Shown here: in pieces, positions 27,922-36,081 of the stretch
Layout of the letters: each line of letters starts with the position of its first letter
Position numbering within the stretch: the first letter of the stretch is position 1
From: Acidobacteriaceae bacterium KBS 146
GTDB taxonomy: Bacteria; Acidobacteriota; Terriglobia; Terriglobales; Acidobacteriaceae
Length of the DNA: 64,000 bases
Direction of reading: 5' to 3'
Assembly (NCBI GenBank): GCA_000688615.1
Contig: JHVA01000001.1
Span: 3,224,001-3,288,000 of the forward strand
Notes under the pieces: generated by a model
Database searches by the model: none
What the model saw: only the letters and a program-made list of their open reading frames with translations
What the model was told of the DNA's origin: nothing
Program-made: the position numbers and the translations under genes

Positions 27922-30003
27922 CTATTTTGCCGCGGTTTGCTGCCCTGCGCGTGTGGCTTTGAACTCTTCGTTGATCCACGACTTCAGGGCGGTCAGATTC
28001 TGCGGCCGGCCGAGAAAATCTTTTACAAGCGCGTCCGCGGGCTTGCTGGCTCCCGGCTCAAGCACGGTGTGACGATACCGCATCGCGGTGGGGCCTTCGA
28101 GCAGATGGGTCTTGTCGAACTGTGAGAAGAAGTCCACGGCGATAACTTTGTCGAGCACGTAGGTGTAGTAGTTGGACGAGTAGCCGGTCAGATGCGTAAA
28201 GCTGGCATACATCCGGTTGCCATCGACGAAGGTGAAATGCGAGAAGCGGTCCGAATCCTCCCGGAGCAGCGTGTCGAAGTTGATTTGTCCGGGATCGCGA
28301 TCGTGAACCTGAAGGGAGTAGGTGGAATAGAACAGTTGACCCTGTACCCATCGCCCGCGTCCGTAGGCTCCGGCGGCATTCATCTTTTCGATGAGGGTGG
28401 GGGGAATGGTCTCGCCGGTCTTGTAATGCCTTGCGAAGGCGGACAGGATTCCGGGATCGCGGAACATCTCCTCGAGCATCTGTGACGGGGCTTCGACAAA
28501 GTCGCCTTCGACGTTGAATCCGCCGGCATTGGACCACTCCCCCTGACCGCCGAGGATGTGGTGCATCAGGTGACCGAATTCGTGGAAGAAGGTGACGACC
28601 TCGCTGTACTCCATCAGGCCGGGATCGTCCGGGACGCCGCCGGAGAAGTTGCAGATCAGAGCGCCTTCGGGCAGCTGTCTTCCACGGATGCCGGGGACGA
28701 TGGGCGCGGAGGAGAACCACTTGTCCTTGCCGTCGCGGGGGTGCATGTCGAGGTAGATTCGTCCGAGCTTCTCTTTGTCGGTGCCGGACGCGTTATAGAC
28801 GTCGAAGGTCGAGACGGAAGGGTCCCACGTCTTTGCGTCGGTGACGGTCCGGAACTCCACGTGGAAGAGCTTTGCAGCGGTCGCGAGAATTCCTGCCTGG
28901 ACTTCGTCGTAAGGAAAGTAGGGGCGAACGCTCTGCGCATCGAAGTCGTACTTGGCGCGGCGATACTGCTCGGACCAGAAGCCCGCATCCGCGGACGAGA
29001 TGTTGGTCAAACCCGTCTGCTGTTGTTTGGCGTAGGCCAGCAGCAGAGCGTACTCCTTGTCGGCTGCGTCTTTGGACGCCTGGTCGACCTCATCGAGGAA
29101 GTGGCGGAGGTTGCTGGCCGAACCGATCATCTGGTCGGCTGTGGCAAGGTCGGCAAAGGTCTTGTATCCCAGTGTCGTCGCCAGATCCTGCCGTGCCTCC
29201 AGAACACTCTTGAGGACTGCAACGTTGGCCGGGTAGGCACGCTGGTTGTAGGCGAGATACATCTTTTTGCGAAGACCAGGGTCAGCGGCGAAGTTCAGTA
29301 CGGGGGTGCTGTCAGGGGAGTCGGTCGTGAGCGCGTAGGTTCCGTCGGCTGCGGGCTTGTGGCGGGCCACGTAGTCCTCAGGAAGACCTTTCAGCTCCGT
29401 CTTGGTTGCAGCGACGGTCAGCTTGCCGTCAGCGACATTGCGGCCGAAGACCAGGGTGGCGTCCGTGATCTTGTCCTGCAGCTTACGAATTTTGGCGCGG
29501 GTGGCTTCGTCCTTGTCGACACCGGCCAGGCGATACTCCAGCAGGGCACGCTCCACATAGTGCCGGGTGGGGGGATCGTTTGCAGGCAGCGGAACGGCGG
29601 CAAGCGCATGATAGACGTTCTGGTTCAGGTTGAGATCGGTCGCGGCCGAGGAGATCTTCGCGACCAACTCCTGTCCCTTGTCGCGCAGCGGAGCGGAGTC
29701 TCCAACGGAGTACATGAGATAGGCTTCGTTGCCTGCCAGAGACAGCTCATTGAGAGCATCGTCGTAGGGCCGGACCGTGTTTTCGACGGTGTGCGCGCTT
29801 TTGACGGCGGTCAGCTTCTCAATATCAGCTTTCTCGGCCTCCAGCCGGGCGTTCACCCAGCTCTCAAGCGCAGCCGGGTCCGCTCCCTTGGTCCAGGCAT
29901 GCAACGGATCCTGCACCGAGTCTTGGGCTGCTGCGGAAAAAGAGACGCAGGCGAGCACCGCGGCGAGTGCAAGACGGGCATGGGGAATCCGGACAGAGAT
30001 CAT
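27922..30003 (-). CDS. Secreted M3 family oligopeptidase
   Basis: 693 residues with a signal peptide (ARLALAAVLACVSFSAAAQ). ATG at 30003 has AGGAGG 4 bases upstream. The zinc-binding motif HEFGHLMHHILGG lies near residue 480, after EVVTFF, with the third ligand expected in EAPSQMLEEM about 25 residues later. The substrate-contact region MYASFTHLTGYSSNYYTYVL is conserved in thimet oligopeptidases. Expected to cleave short peptides in the periplasm, complementing the M28 enzyme just downstream. Monocistronic by context. Confidence 0.94.
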   Translation of the reverse strand: MISVRIPHARLALAAVLACVSFSAAAQDSVQDPLHAWTKGADPAALESWVNARLEAEKADIEKLTAVKSAHTVENTVRPYDDALNELSLAGNEAYLMYSVGDSAPLRDKGQELVAKISSAATDLNLNQNVYHALAAVPLPANDPPTRHYVERALLEYRLAGVDKDEATRAKIRKLQDKITDATLVFGRNVADGKLTVAATKTELKGLPEDYVARHKPAADGTYALTTDSPDSTPVLNFAADPGLRKKMYLAYNQRAYPANVAVLKSVLEARQDLATTLGYKTFADLATADQMIGSASNLRHFLDEVDQASKDAADKEYALLLAYAKQQQTGLTNISSADAGFWSEQYRRAKYDFDAQSVRPYFPYDEVQAGILATAAKLFHVEFRTVTDAKTWDPSVSTFDVYNASGTDKEKLGRIYLDMHPRDGKDKWFSSAPIVPGIRGRQLPEGALICNFSGGVPDDPGLMEYSEVVTFFHEFGHLMHHILGGQGEWSNAGGFNVEGDFVEAPSQMLEEMFRDPGILSAFARHYKTGETIPPTLIEKMNAAGAYGRGRWVQGQLFYSTYSLQVHDRDPGQINFDTLLREDSDRFSHFTFVDGNRMYASFTHLTGYSSNYYTYVLDKVIAVDFFSQFDKTHLLEGPTAMRYRHTVLEPGASKPADALVKDFLGRPQNLTALKSWINEEFKATRAGQQTAAK

Positions 30004-30118
30004 AAAGCCTCCTCAGAAGCGACAGGGAAAAGCGAACAAGGATAAAGTTGTAACGGCGTAGTTGTACTGCAAGCGCACTGTCATCACAATCACTGTCGTC
30101 ACAATAAAGGATTCTTTC

Positions 30119-30619
30119 ATGGCTTCCTCCGCTGATCTGGCCCGGGTAATCCACCAGGAGAACGAGCTCCGGCTCCCACGTTTTGATTTTGAAGATGCGT
30201 GGCGTCTGGGGACGCTGCTTCGCGACCTTGCACTGGCCCGCAAGCATGCGCTGGTGATCGACATCCGGCGCTTCGGGCAGCCGGTGCAGCCGCTCTTTTA
30301 CGTTGCGCTCGGTGGCACCACGCCCGACAACTCCCGCTGGGTGCAACGCAAATCCAACGTCGTGGCGCGGTTTCATCGCAGCTCGTACCAGGTAGGGCTT
30401 TACCTGGCGCAGAGCAACATCTCCTTCAAGGAGAAGTACGCCCTGGACGAGGCTGATTACGCCACGCACGGCGGAAGCTTTCCGCTGCATGTAACCGGTA
30501 CGGGGGTGATTGGCGCGGTGACGGTCTCGGGGCTTCCGCAGCGTGAGGACCACAATCTTGTGGTCGAGGCGCTGGCCCGTTTTCTTGAGCGCGATCCGGA
30601 GTCTTTGCGCCTTCCGTAA
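30119..30619 (+). CDS. UPF0303 / HbpS-like heme-degrading-domain protein
   Basis: 166 residues from the ATG at 30119 with AAAGGA upstream; an in-frame start at 30062 adds 19 residues lacking similarity. Motifs of the UPF0303 group: NELRLPRFDFEDAWRLGTLL, VIDIRRFGQPVQPLFYVALGGTTPDN, WVQRKSNVVARFHRSSY, and GGSFPLHVTGTGVIGAVTVSGLPQREDH. The fold (GlcG/HbpS) is linked to heme or corrinoid binding in some members; no function is proven for this group. Stands alone on the plus strand beside a decayed transporter gene. Confidence 0.85.
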   Translation: MASSADLARVIHQENELRLPRFDFEDAWRLGTLLRDLALARKHALVIDIRRFGQPVQPLFYVALGGTTPDNSRWVQRKSNVVARFHRSSYQVGLYLAQSNISFKEKYALDEADYATHGGSFPLHVTGTGVIGAVTVSGLPQREDHNLVVEALARFLERDPESLRLP

Positions 30620-30649
30620 AGAAGACACGCCGGATGCGGTGACTCTGTG

Positions 30650-31035
30650 TGTTCAACGCGTGCGGCTTGTTGATCTTTTCGAGAGATTGTCCTTCGGCGG
30701 AGACTCCGCCAATCAGGGTGCCGATTGCATAAAAGACACTGATCGCCATCGCGAACCTCGAGAGGAAAGATCTCGCAGACGGTGAGGTAGGCTGCGCTTG
30801 CGGCTGAGGAAGCGATAAAGAAGATTGCGGTCCAGTACCGAGTCTGGGTCACAGCCGAGAGTACCTCCGTGGTGAAGAGCCATCCCGTAGTGGCAAGCAG
30901 AACTCCCCTGAGGGCGTAGGTGAGGGAGATCATCTTCTTGCGTCCAACCGTGTCAAAGAGGGGGCCGATCAGCAGCGGGCCGAGGACCTTGCCCAGCGCA
31001 AAGGGAAAGATAGCTGATTGTGCGTCCGGTATTTT
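30650..31035 (-). pseudogene. Decayed MFS transporter fragment
   Basis: Reading minus from 31035 gives PDAQSAIFPFALGKVLGPLL, then IGPLFDTVGRKK (an MFS motif A), helices LRGVLLATTGWLFTTEV and TAIFFIASSAASAAYLTV, and CEIFPLEVR. A net two-base loss at about 30749 then shifts frame; the next frame reads MAISVFYAIGTLIGGVSA, and this joins directly to EGQSLEKINKP, which looks like the far C-terminus, so an internal deletion is also likely. An in-frame stop at 31038-31036 marks the truncated 5' side. It was probably a sugar- or metabolite-proton symporter. Confidence 0.75.
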
Positions 31036-31130
31036 TTATTGCACATCGAGGTGTTGCTTTCCGCAGAAGAGGCATCATAGGCGATAGAGGTTTCAAAAGA
31101 CGCCGTGGGCAGAGAAGCGCTATGAGACCA

Positions 31131-31170
31131 CACGCCGCCTTGCCCTGCGATTTCGGGCAGGGACGGCGTG
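31131..31170 (+). other. Imperfect hairpin next to orphan terminator
   Basis: CACGCCG at 31131 pairs with CGGCGTG ending at 31170, with a further TGCCC/GGGCA part inside. Together with the terminator just downstream it could be the 3' part of a small plus-strand RNA. No known RNA family was recognised. Confidence 0.35.
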
Positions 31171-31181
31171 ATCCCAGGACT

Positions 31182-31219
31182 GGCCGCGACCCTTTGCAGG
31201 GTGCCGCGGCCTTTTGTTT
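31182..31219 (+). terminator. Orphan plus-strand intrinsic terminator
   Basis: GGCCGCG-ACCCT, loop TTGC, AGGGT-GC-CGCGGCC with a 2-base bulge, then TTTTGTTT. It reads on the plus strand, but the nearest plus-strand gene ends 560 bases upstream at 30619. It also overlaps the stop of the minus-strand AhpD-like gene, where it has no T run. Confidence 0.65.
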
Positions 31220-31740
31220 CAGCGGGTGGCTGCAGCGTGGTCTGCCTGCCACTTCTTGGCTTCGGCCGACTTCAACCACTGGCCCGCAATCTGGCGTGTG
31301 GGAACATTCAGCCGGTTCCAGAGGTTGATGACGGCGACGTTCAGGGTTAGGGCGGCAAGCGCTTTCTCGTCATAATGCTGCGCCGCTTCAAACCAGATGT
31401 CGTCCGGAACTGGATCCGGGCGATCCGCAAGCCGCGTGGCTGCTTCCGCAAAGGCAAAAGCGGCGCGTTCTGCTGCGGTGAAGTAAGGGGCATCGCGCCA
31501 CGCGGCGAGCGCCACCATGCGCTCTTCCGTCTCGCCGATCTGACGCAGGGTACGGGCGTGCATGTCGACGCAGACGCTGCATCCGTTGATCTGGCTGACG
31601 CGCAGATAGATCAGGTTCAGGGTCAGAGCCGGGACGCCGTTGTCCTGTTTGGCGGCGGCTCCGAGGCTCATGAGGGCCTGCATGGCTTCAGGCAGAAGAA
31701 GTGCGGGGTTTGCGAGTCTGGGTTCCATTCTTAGTTCCAC
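31219..31740 (-). CDS. Carboxymuconolactone decarboxylase / AhpD-like protein
   Basis: 173 residues from the GTG at 31740, chosen for AAGGAGA 8 bases upstream; an ATG four codons later is possible. The AhpD-like redox motif CSVCVDMH (Cys-x-x-Cys then His) lies near residues 53-60 in LRVSQINGCSVCVDMHA. The helix-rich remainder (LTLNVAVINLWNRLNVPTRQ) fits the family. Likely an alkylhydroperoxidase-type peroxidase. Such genes are the typical targets and neighbours of ECF41 sigma factors; here it is divergent from one, with a matching promoter (31847-31873). Confidence 0.93.
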   Translation of the reverse strand: MELRMEPRLANPALLLPEAMQALMSLGAAAKQDNGVPALTLNLIYLRVSQINGCSVCVDMHARTLRQIGETEERMVALAAWRDAPYFTAAERAAFAFAEAATRLADRPDPVPDDIWFEAAQHYDEKALAALTLNVAVINLWNRLNVPTRQIAGQWLKSAEAKKWQADHAAATR

Positions 31741-31811
31741 GGATCGGTTCTCCTTCGAGGTGCGGTTTTGCCGGGCTCAGGGCCTGGCGTCGACGGAATC
31801 TGCCGCCGTAC

Positions 31812-31838
31812 TGTCACATTCGACGGAATCAGATCGTC
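31812..31838 (+). promoter_or_regulatory. ECF41-type promoter of the sigma factor gene
   Basis: TGTCACA (31812-31818), 16 bases, CGTC (31835-31838): an exact match to the consensus recalled for ECF41 sigma factors. It reads toward the sigma gene starting at 31955, implying positive autoregulation. Confidence 0.8.
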
Positions 31839-31846
31839 ATCACCCT

Positions 31847-31873
31847 GACGAAGCGAATCGCAAAGATGTGACA
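31847..31873 (-). promoter_or_regulatory. ECF41-type promoter of the AhpD-like gene
   Basis: On the minus strand TGTCACA (31873-31867), 16 bases, CGTC (31850-31847), again an exact match. It reads toward the AhpD-like gene starting at 31740. The two promoters point toward each other with 8 bases between their -10 boxes, so each lies in the other gene's leader. Confidence 0.8.
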
Positions 31874-31954
31874 GCGAGGAAGCGGCAGCGGCAGAAAAAA
31901 TCAGAATGGGCAGATACTGAATCGCGACCGGTGATTTTGCAGAGGGAGTTGAAC

Positions 31955-32866
31955 GTGCAGGAACAGGATTGGCTGGCAGAGCGGTTTGAACAAAACAGAG
32001 GGCATCTGCGTGGTGTAGCGTACCGCATGCTTGGTTCGCTGAACGAGGCTGACGACGCGATTCAGGAGGCCTGGCTGCGGCTGAGCCGCTCTGGTGCGGA
32101 TGACATCGAGAATCTTGCCGGTTGGCTGACGACGGTGGTCAGCAGGGTGTGCCTGGATATGTTGCGGTCCCGGAAGGCGCGGCGCGAGGAATCCATTGAG
32201 GCCCAGCAAGTCGAAAAGAAGTCGCCTGCGGCGGGCAGTTCAGACCCGGAGAGTGAGGCCTTGCTTGCCGATTCCGTAGGAGTGGCGCTGCTGGTGATTC
32301 TGGATCGGCTGGCCCCGGCGGAGCGGCTGGCATTTGTCCTGCATGACCTGTTTGCGGTGTCATTTGAGGAGATCGGTGGAATTCTTGGAAGGTCGGCCAT
32401 GGCAGCACGGCAGCTTGCCAGCCGGGCGCGGCGGCGAGTGCAGGGCGCGCCTGCCGTGACCGACATGGACCGCAGAAGACAGAGCAAGCTGGTCGACCGC
32501 CTTATGACAGCACTGAGGGCCGGAGATGTGCCGGGCATGGTTGCGGTGCTCGATCCTGACTTCGTCTTGCACGTGGACGAAGCGTCGGTGCAGCCCGACG
32601 GGCTGCGGGAGATTCGTGGCGCAGAGGTTTGGGCAAGACAGGCTGTGGTCTTCGCCAAAGGAGCGCACTTTGTGGAACCGGTACTTGTCGACGGGGCTCC
32701 GGGCGTTCTGCTCGCCCCGCACGGCCGCCTGATGCGGGTGCTGCGCTTCACTTTTGCCGGTGACAGGATCACGGGAGGAGAGGTGATCGGCGACAAGGAG
32801 CATCTGGAGCAACTGGACCTGAGCGTGATTGAGACGGATGCAGCCGCAAACATGGCAGGCGAGTAA
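31955..32866 (+). CDS. ECF RNA polymerase sigma factor with C-terminal SnoaL-like domain (SigJ/ECF41 type)
   Basis: 303 residues from the GTG at 31955 with AGGGAG 6 bases upstream; upstream in-frame sequence contains the promoter and is not coding. Region 2: LRGVAYRMLGSLNEADDAIQ, then EAWLRLSR and VCLDMLRSRKARREE. Region 4: LAPAERLAFVLHDLFAVSFE, then EIGGILGRSAMAARQLASRA. Residues about 180-295 form a SnoaL-like domain that in this group controls activity in place of a separate anti-sigma factor. The WLPEP linker usual in ECF41 is not visible, so it may be a neighbouring subgroup. The promoter and the divergent AhpD-like gene match ECF41 behaviour. Confidence 0.92.
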   Translation: MQEQDWLAERFEQNRGHLRGVAYRMLGSLNEADDAIQEAWLRLSRSGADDIENLAGWLTTVVSRVCLDMLRSRKARREESIEAQQVEKKSPAAGSSDPESEALLADSVGVALLVILDRLAPAERLAFVLHDLFAVSFEEIGGILGRSAMAARQLASRARRRVQGAPAVTDMDRRRQSKLVDRLMTALRAGDVPGMVAVLDPDFVLHVDEASVQPDGLREIRGAEVWARQAVVFAKGAHFVEPVLVDGAPGVLLAPHGRLMRVLRFTFAGDRITGGEVIGDKEHLEQLDLSVIETDAAANMAGE

Positions 32867-32914
32867 AGTGGATACATCTGCCGCTCGGAGCGGGCGGGCC
32901 GGAGGTTCAGAACC

Positions 32915-33190
32915 ATGTGCCGGAATATCAAGACGCTGTTCAACTTCGATCCACCGGTTACCGACGACGAGGTACGCGCAGCGTCGCTGCAGTTCGTCCG
33001 GAAGATTACGGGTTTCAACAAGCCGTCCAAGGCGAATGAGCAGGCGTTTCAACATGCGGTGGAGGCGATCGCCGGTATCTCAATGGAGTTGCTGATATCT
33101 CTTGAGACAAGCGCCGAGCCCAAAAATCGGGACGAAGAAGCGGCCAAGGCGAAGGAAAGATCAGCGCTGCGATTTCAAAATCAGAATTGA
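32915..33190 (+). CDS. DUF2277 family protein
   Basis: 91 residues beginning MCRNIKTLFNFDPPVTDDEV and continuing ASLQFVRKITGFNKPSKANE, the full DUF2277 signature. All-helical, no signal peptide. Function unknown; the conserved Cys2 and Asn4 suggest a binding role but nothing more. Starts 48 bases after the sigma factor gene on the same strand and may be co-transcribed. The C-terminal 25 residues are charged and not conserved in the family as remembered. Confidence 0.88.
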   Translation: MCRNIKTLFNFDPPVTDDEVRAASLQFVRKITGFNKPSKANEQAFQHAVEAIAGISMELLISLETSAEPKNRDEEAAKAKERSALRFQNQN

Positions 33191-33351
33191 AGTGGATTGG
33201 GCTCCAGAAGCGGATGGAGAGTACCGGGTATTCTCGGCATCGCTCGATGCCTCACGCCTTCGAATGATGCTGGTCCGCTCAGGTCGAAATGAAGCCGTTT
33301 TGGTTATGCCGGTGGTTTTCCTACAAGAATATTTCTCTGCTAAATAACCGC

Positions 33352-34233
33352 TTAGCTCCGGTCGGCCTCGGCGATGGCGATCTCAGCGCGGTCTTTGCGG
33401 AAAAAACGGTTGATCTCGTCAAACGGGGTAATGTTATCGAGGCGCGCCATGGTGTGGTCTTTGGCGATTCCCTGGGCTGCGGCGATGAAGCCGGTCCAGG
33501 CAGCGCGTGCCAGGGCCGATCCGGTGCTGACACGACGGACCCCGAGATCCTCGAGCTGCTGCAGGGAGAGGGGTGTGCTGCCCGTCACTAAGACATTGAT
33601 TGGGCGAGGGTTCGCCATTTTGACGATCGCCTCGATCTCCGGGCGGGTGCGGGCTCCTGGAGCATAGAGCACATCTGCTCCCGCAACGGCATAGGCCTCA
33701 AGTCGCCGCAGAACCTCGCGAAGAGGCTCAGGATGGCCGGTCAGGAAGGCCTCAGACCGGGCCGTGAGAAGAGCACCGGAGTTTCCGATGGCCTCCCGGG
33801 CTGCACGAATGCGTTCTGTGGCCAGGCCAATCTCATAGAGCGGCTGGGAGGAGTCGCCGGTGGCGTCCTCGATGGAGAGTCCGGCGACCCCTGTGGCCAC
33901 GCAAAGGCGGACATTTTCGGCGACCTCTTTTGGGGAGTGGGCGTAGCCGGATTCGAAGTCGGCGTTCACGGGCAGATCGACGGCGGAGACGATGGAACGG
34001 ATGTGGTCGAGGGCCGCGTCCCGGGGGACTGCCCAATCGGCATCGGGAAGGCCGTGGGAGAAGGCAAAGCCGGAGCTGGTCGTTGCCAGCGCCTTGAAAC
34101 CAAGAGAGCGCAGATACCGTGCCGTGCCGACGTCCCAGGGATTCGGGACGACGAAAAAACCGGATTCGTGGAGCGTGCGAAAGGCGGCGCGGCTGGCTGC
34201 AGAGTTCCTGGTGGCTGAGGACGACGATGGCAT
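33352..34233 (-). CDS. Isocitrate lyase/PEP mutase family protein
   Basis: 293 residues from the ATG at 34233, chosen for GGAGGA upstream. A TIM-barrel enzyme of the PEP mutase superfamily: VVPNPWDVGTARYLRSLGF, LATTSSGFAFSHGLPD, LPVNADFESGYA (Mg-binding Asp and Glu), GVAGLSIEDATGD, TARSEAFLTGHPEPL, and RPINVLVTGSTPLSLQQLED. The KKCGH catalytic loop of true isocitrate lyase is absent, so the oxaloacetate-decarboxylase/carboxyphosphonoenolpyruvate-like branch is more likely. Reaction unknown. Confidence 0.85.
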   Translation of the reverse strand: MPSSSSATRNSAASRAAFRTLHESGFFVVPNPWDVGTARYLRSLGFKALATTSSGFAFSHGLPDADWAVPRDAALDHIRSIVSAVDLPVNADFESGYAHSPKEVAENVRLCVATGVAGLSIEDATGDSSQPLYEIGLATERIRAAREAIGNSGALLTARSEAFLTGHPEPLREVLRRLEAYAVAGADVLYAPGARTRPEIEAIVKMANPRPINVLVTGSTPLSLQQLEDLGVRRVSTGSALARAAWTGFIAAAQGIAKDHTMARLDNITPFDEINRFFRKDRAEIAIAEADRS

Positions 34234-34304
34234 GGGCTTCCTCCGGTTATGTGACGCCACGACACCGGAAGTGACTCTTTTTTTTGGGGAAAGGAGTCAG
34301 GTCT

Positions 34305-34718
34305 TTACTGAATCAGGAAGAGGCGGACTGCCATCACGATACCGACGACGGCCAGTGCGACGGCCAGAGTGAGAGCGGTTCGCGACACCCGGCCGGCAAT
34401 CCACTCGCCTGCGCGGAGATCTCGTATGGTCCGGGCATACCCAACCGCACCGGCCCCCTGGACCAGTACTCCCAGGACGATCAGGGAGATTCCGGTAAAC
34501 GTAGACCCGGCGAAGGCGGCGGGATGATACGGCGCTGAGATCTGGACCTGACGGAGGAAAAGGCCGAAGCGGGCGATCGCAAATCCGAGACCCATCAGGG
34601 CAAGTCCGGTGCGAATCCAGGCCAGCAGGGTTCGCTCGGCAGCGAAGTAGACACGCGGGTCCTTTTCTGCGGCCTGAGTCTCTGCGCTTGGAGTCTCGAC
34701 TTTTTGAACCTCAGCCAT
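34305..34718 (-). CDS. DUF202 (YidH-like) membrane protein
   Basis: 137 residues from the ATG at 34718. It carries the DUF202 block DPRVYFAAERTLLAWIRTGLALMGLGFAIA in two parts (residues about 20-50), followed by two more membrane helices (FTGISLIVLGVLVQGAGAV and TALTLAVALAVVGIVMAV), for three in all. Function unknown. Divergent from the DUF1349-like gene with 74 bases between starts. Confidence 0.88.
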   Translation of the reverse strand: MAEVQKVETPSAETQAAEKDPRVYFAAERTLLAWIRTGLALMGLGFAIARFGLFLRQVQISAPYHPAAFAGSTFTGISLIVLGVLVQGAGAVGYARTIRDLRAGEWIAGRVSRTALTLAVALAVVGIVMAVRLFLIQ

Positions 34719-34792
34719 GGGCCGGATTATAGAGGCAGCCGCCGCTGAGAAGGGGCGATGGGAACGGCATACAATCGCGGCTGGGGGAAATC

Positions 34793-35422
34793 GTGACTCG
34801 ATGGATCTTGTTGACGGCCTGCACCTTCTGCCTTGGTCTTCCGTTGGCGGCACAGACGCCAAAACGTGCCTGGGAGCATGAACCGAAGACGTGGAACGAG
34901 TCCGCCGGGGTTCTGACCGAGACCGTGCCCGCCGGAACGGACTTCTGGAGGGTGACCCACTACGGTTTTATCCGCGATAACGGGCCCTTCCGGTACCAGG
35001 AGCAGAACGGCGACTTCGAGGCAAAGGTCCGCGTCTCCGGGAGATATCGTGAGCTCTATCACCAGGCCGGCCTGATGATCCGGATCGACGAGAAGAACTG
35101 GATCAAGACCGGGATCGAATATGTGAACGGCAGGCAGAACATCAGCGCTGTCGTTACCCGCGAGGTTTCGGACTGGTCGGTCATTCCGCGTTCCGACAGA
35201 CCTGAGTTCATCTGGCTCAGATTGCAACGGAATAATGACACGGTTCGCATTGAATACTCGCTGGATAACGCGACCTGGGAGATGCTGCGGCTGGCCTACT
35301 TTCCGCCAAAGGTGCCTGTAAAGATCGGGATGGTGGCAGCCGCGCCGGGGAAACAGGACTTTCAGGTGACGTTCGATCACTTTACGGTCGGACCGCTGGC
35401 GCCTGCGGGCAAAGAGGATTAG
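34793..35422 (+). CDS. Secreted DUF1349-like (concanavalin-A-fold) protein
   Basis: 209 residues from the GTG at 34793 (GGGGGA upstream). Signal peptide RWILLTACTFCLGLPLAAQ. The mature part is beta-rich with WRVTHYGFIRDNGPFRY, GDFEAKVRVSGRYRELYHQA, GLMIRIDEKNWIKTGIEYVN, and WLRLQRNNDTVRIEYSLDNA, the pattern of the DUF1349/YesU-like family, a lectin-like beta sandwich. May bind carbohydrate, but no catalytic residues can be assigned. Confidence 0.82.
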   Translation: MTRWILLTACTFCLGLPLAAQTPKRAWEHEPKTWNESAGVLTETVPAGTDFWRVTHYGFIRDNGPFRYQEQNGDFEAKVRVSGRYRELYHQAGLMIRIDEKNWIKTGIEYVNGRQNISAVVTREVSDWSVIPRSDRPEFIWLRLQRNNDTVRIEYSLDNATWEMLRLAYFPPKVPVKIGMVAAAPGKQDFQVTFDHFTVGPLAPAGKED

Positions 35423-35549
35423 CGGAATCTACCCGTCAGGCTGCGCGCTACCGTGTGCTGGTGCGACCGTCTGAAGGGTGATGAGGCTGCCTTCTCCGAT
35501 TGAAAGGACACATCTTTACGAATAGGGAAGCCGGAAAGCAGTGGATTTC

Positions 35550-35578
35550 TTGACATGGGGGAGTGCGAACGGCGATGC
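35550..35578 (+). promoter_or_regulatory. Possible sigma-70 promoter of yajC-secDF
   Basis: A perfect TTGACA at 35550-35555 is followed at 17-18 bases by a weak GATGCT-like -10. It is the best promoter candidate in the gene-free interval 35423-35688, which holds nothing else recognisable. Confidence 0.3.
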
Positions 35579-35688
35579 TTAGGGGCTAGGCACTCAATTT
35601 TCGGCCTGTGCGCGGGATGGCGTTTTTTGGCCTTCCTGCGTGATTCGTGTGCGGCAGTGCCTGCCTAACAAGGGATTGGAGTTTGAGG

Positions 35689-36000
35689 ATGTTAGCAATC
35701 TGGTTGCAGAGTATGCCGAGCGGGCTGGGAAGTCTGTCGGGTTTGGCTCTGCCGATTCTATTCTTCGTCGTTCTGTACTTTCTGATGATCGTTCCGAATC
35801 AGAGGAAACAAAAAAAGTGGCAGGCGATGCTGGAGCAGATCAAGTCCGGTGACCGTGTCACGACCAATGGCGGAATTCGCGGCACCGTCCTGACGGTTAA
35901 AGACGATGCGGTGATTCTGCGGGTTCAGCCGGATGGCGTGAAACTGGAGTTCGCCAAGAGCGCGATTGCCGCCGTGACGACCGACGAGCCGGCGAGCTGA
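35689..36000 (+). CDS. yajC: Preprotein translocase accessory subunit YajC
   Basis: 103 residues from the ATG at 35689; upstream in-frame residues are not conserved. One membrane helix (SGLALPILFFVVLYFLMIV) is followed by the conserved QRKQKKWQAMLEQIKSGDRV, then TNGGIRGTVL and a short beta domain. YajC associates with SecDF at the Sec translocon. First gene of the yajC-secD-secF cluster, same strand and order as in most bacteria. Confidence 0.95.
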   Translation: MLAIWLQSMPSGLGSLSGLALPILFFVVLYFLMIVPNQRKQKKWQAMLEQIKSGDRVTTNGGIRGTVLTVKDDAVILRVQPDGVKLEFAKSAIAAVTTDEPAS

Positions 36001-36081
36001 AGTCTGCTCCGAACAAGAGAGATTTGAAGGAAGAGAGCGTGCGCGGCTGAAACTACGCTGCGGACGCTGTGAAGAGAGATC

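Noticed and set aside
28558-30045. 495-codon plus-strand open frame
   Set aside because: Antisense to the M3 peptidase, which has the HEFGH motif and a good start; the plus frame is low-complexity Gly/Val/Arg.
33102-33347. 81-codon frame overlapping the end of DUF2277
   Set aside because: No family match and no ribosome-binding site; could be a decayed extension but the evidence is too thin.
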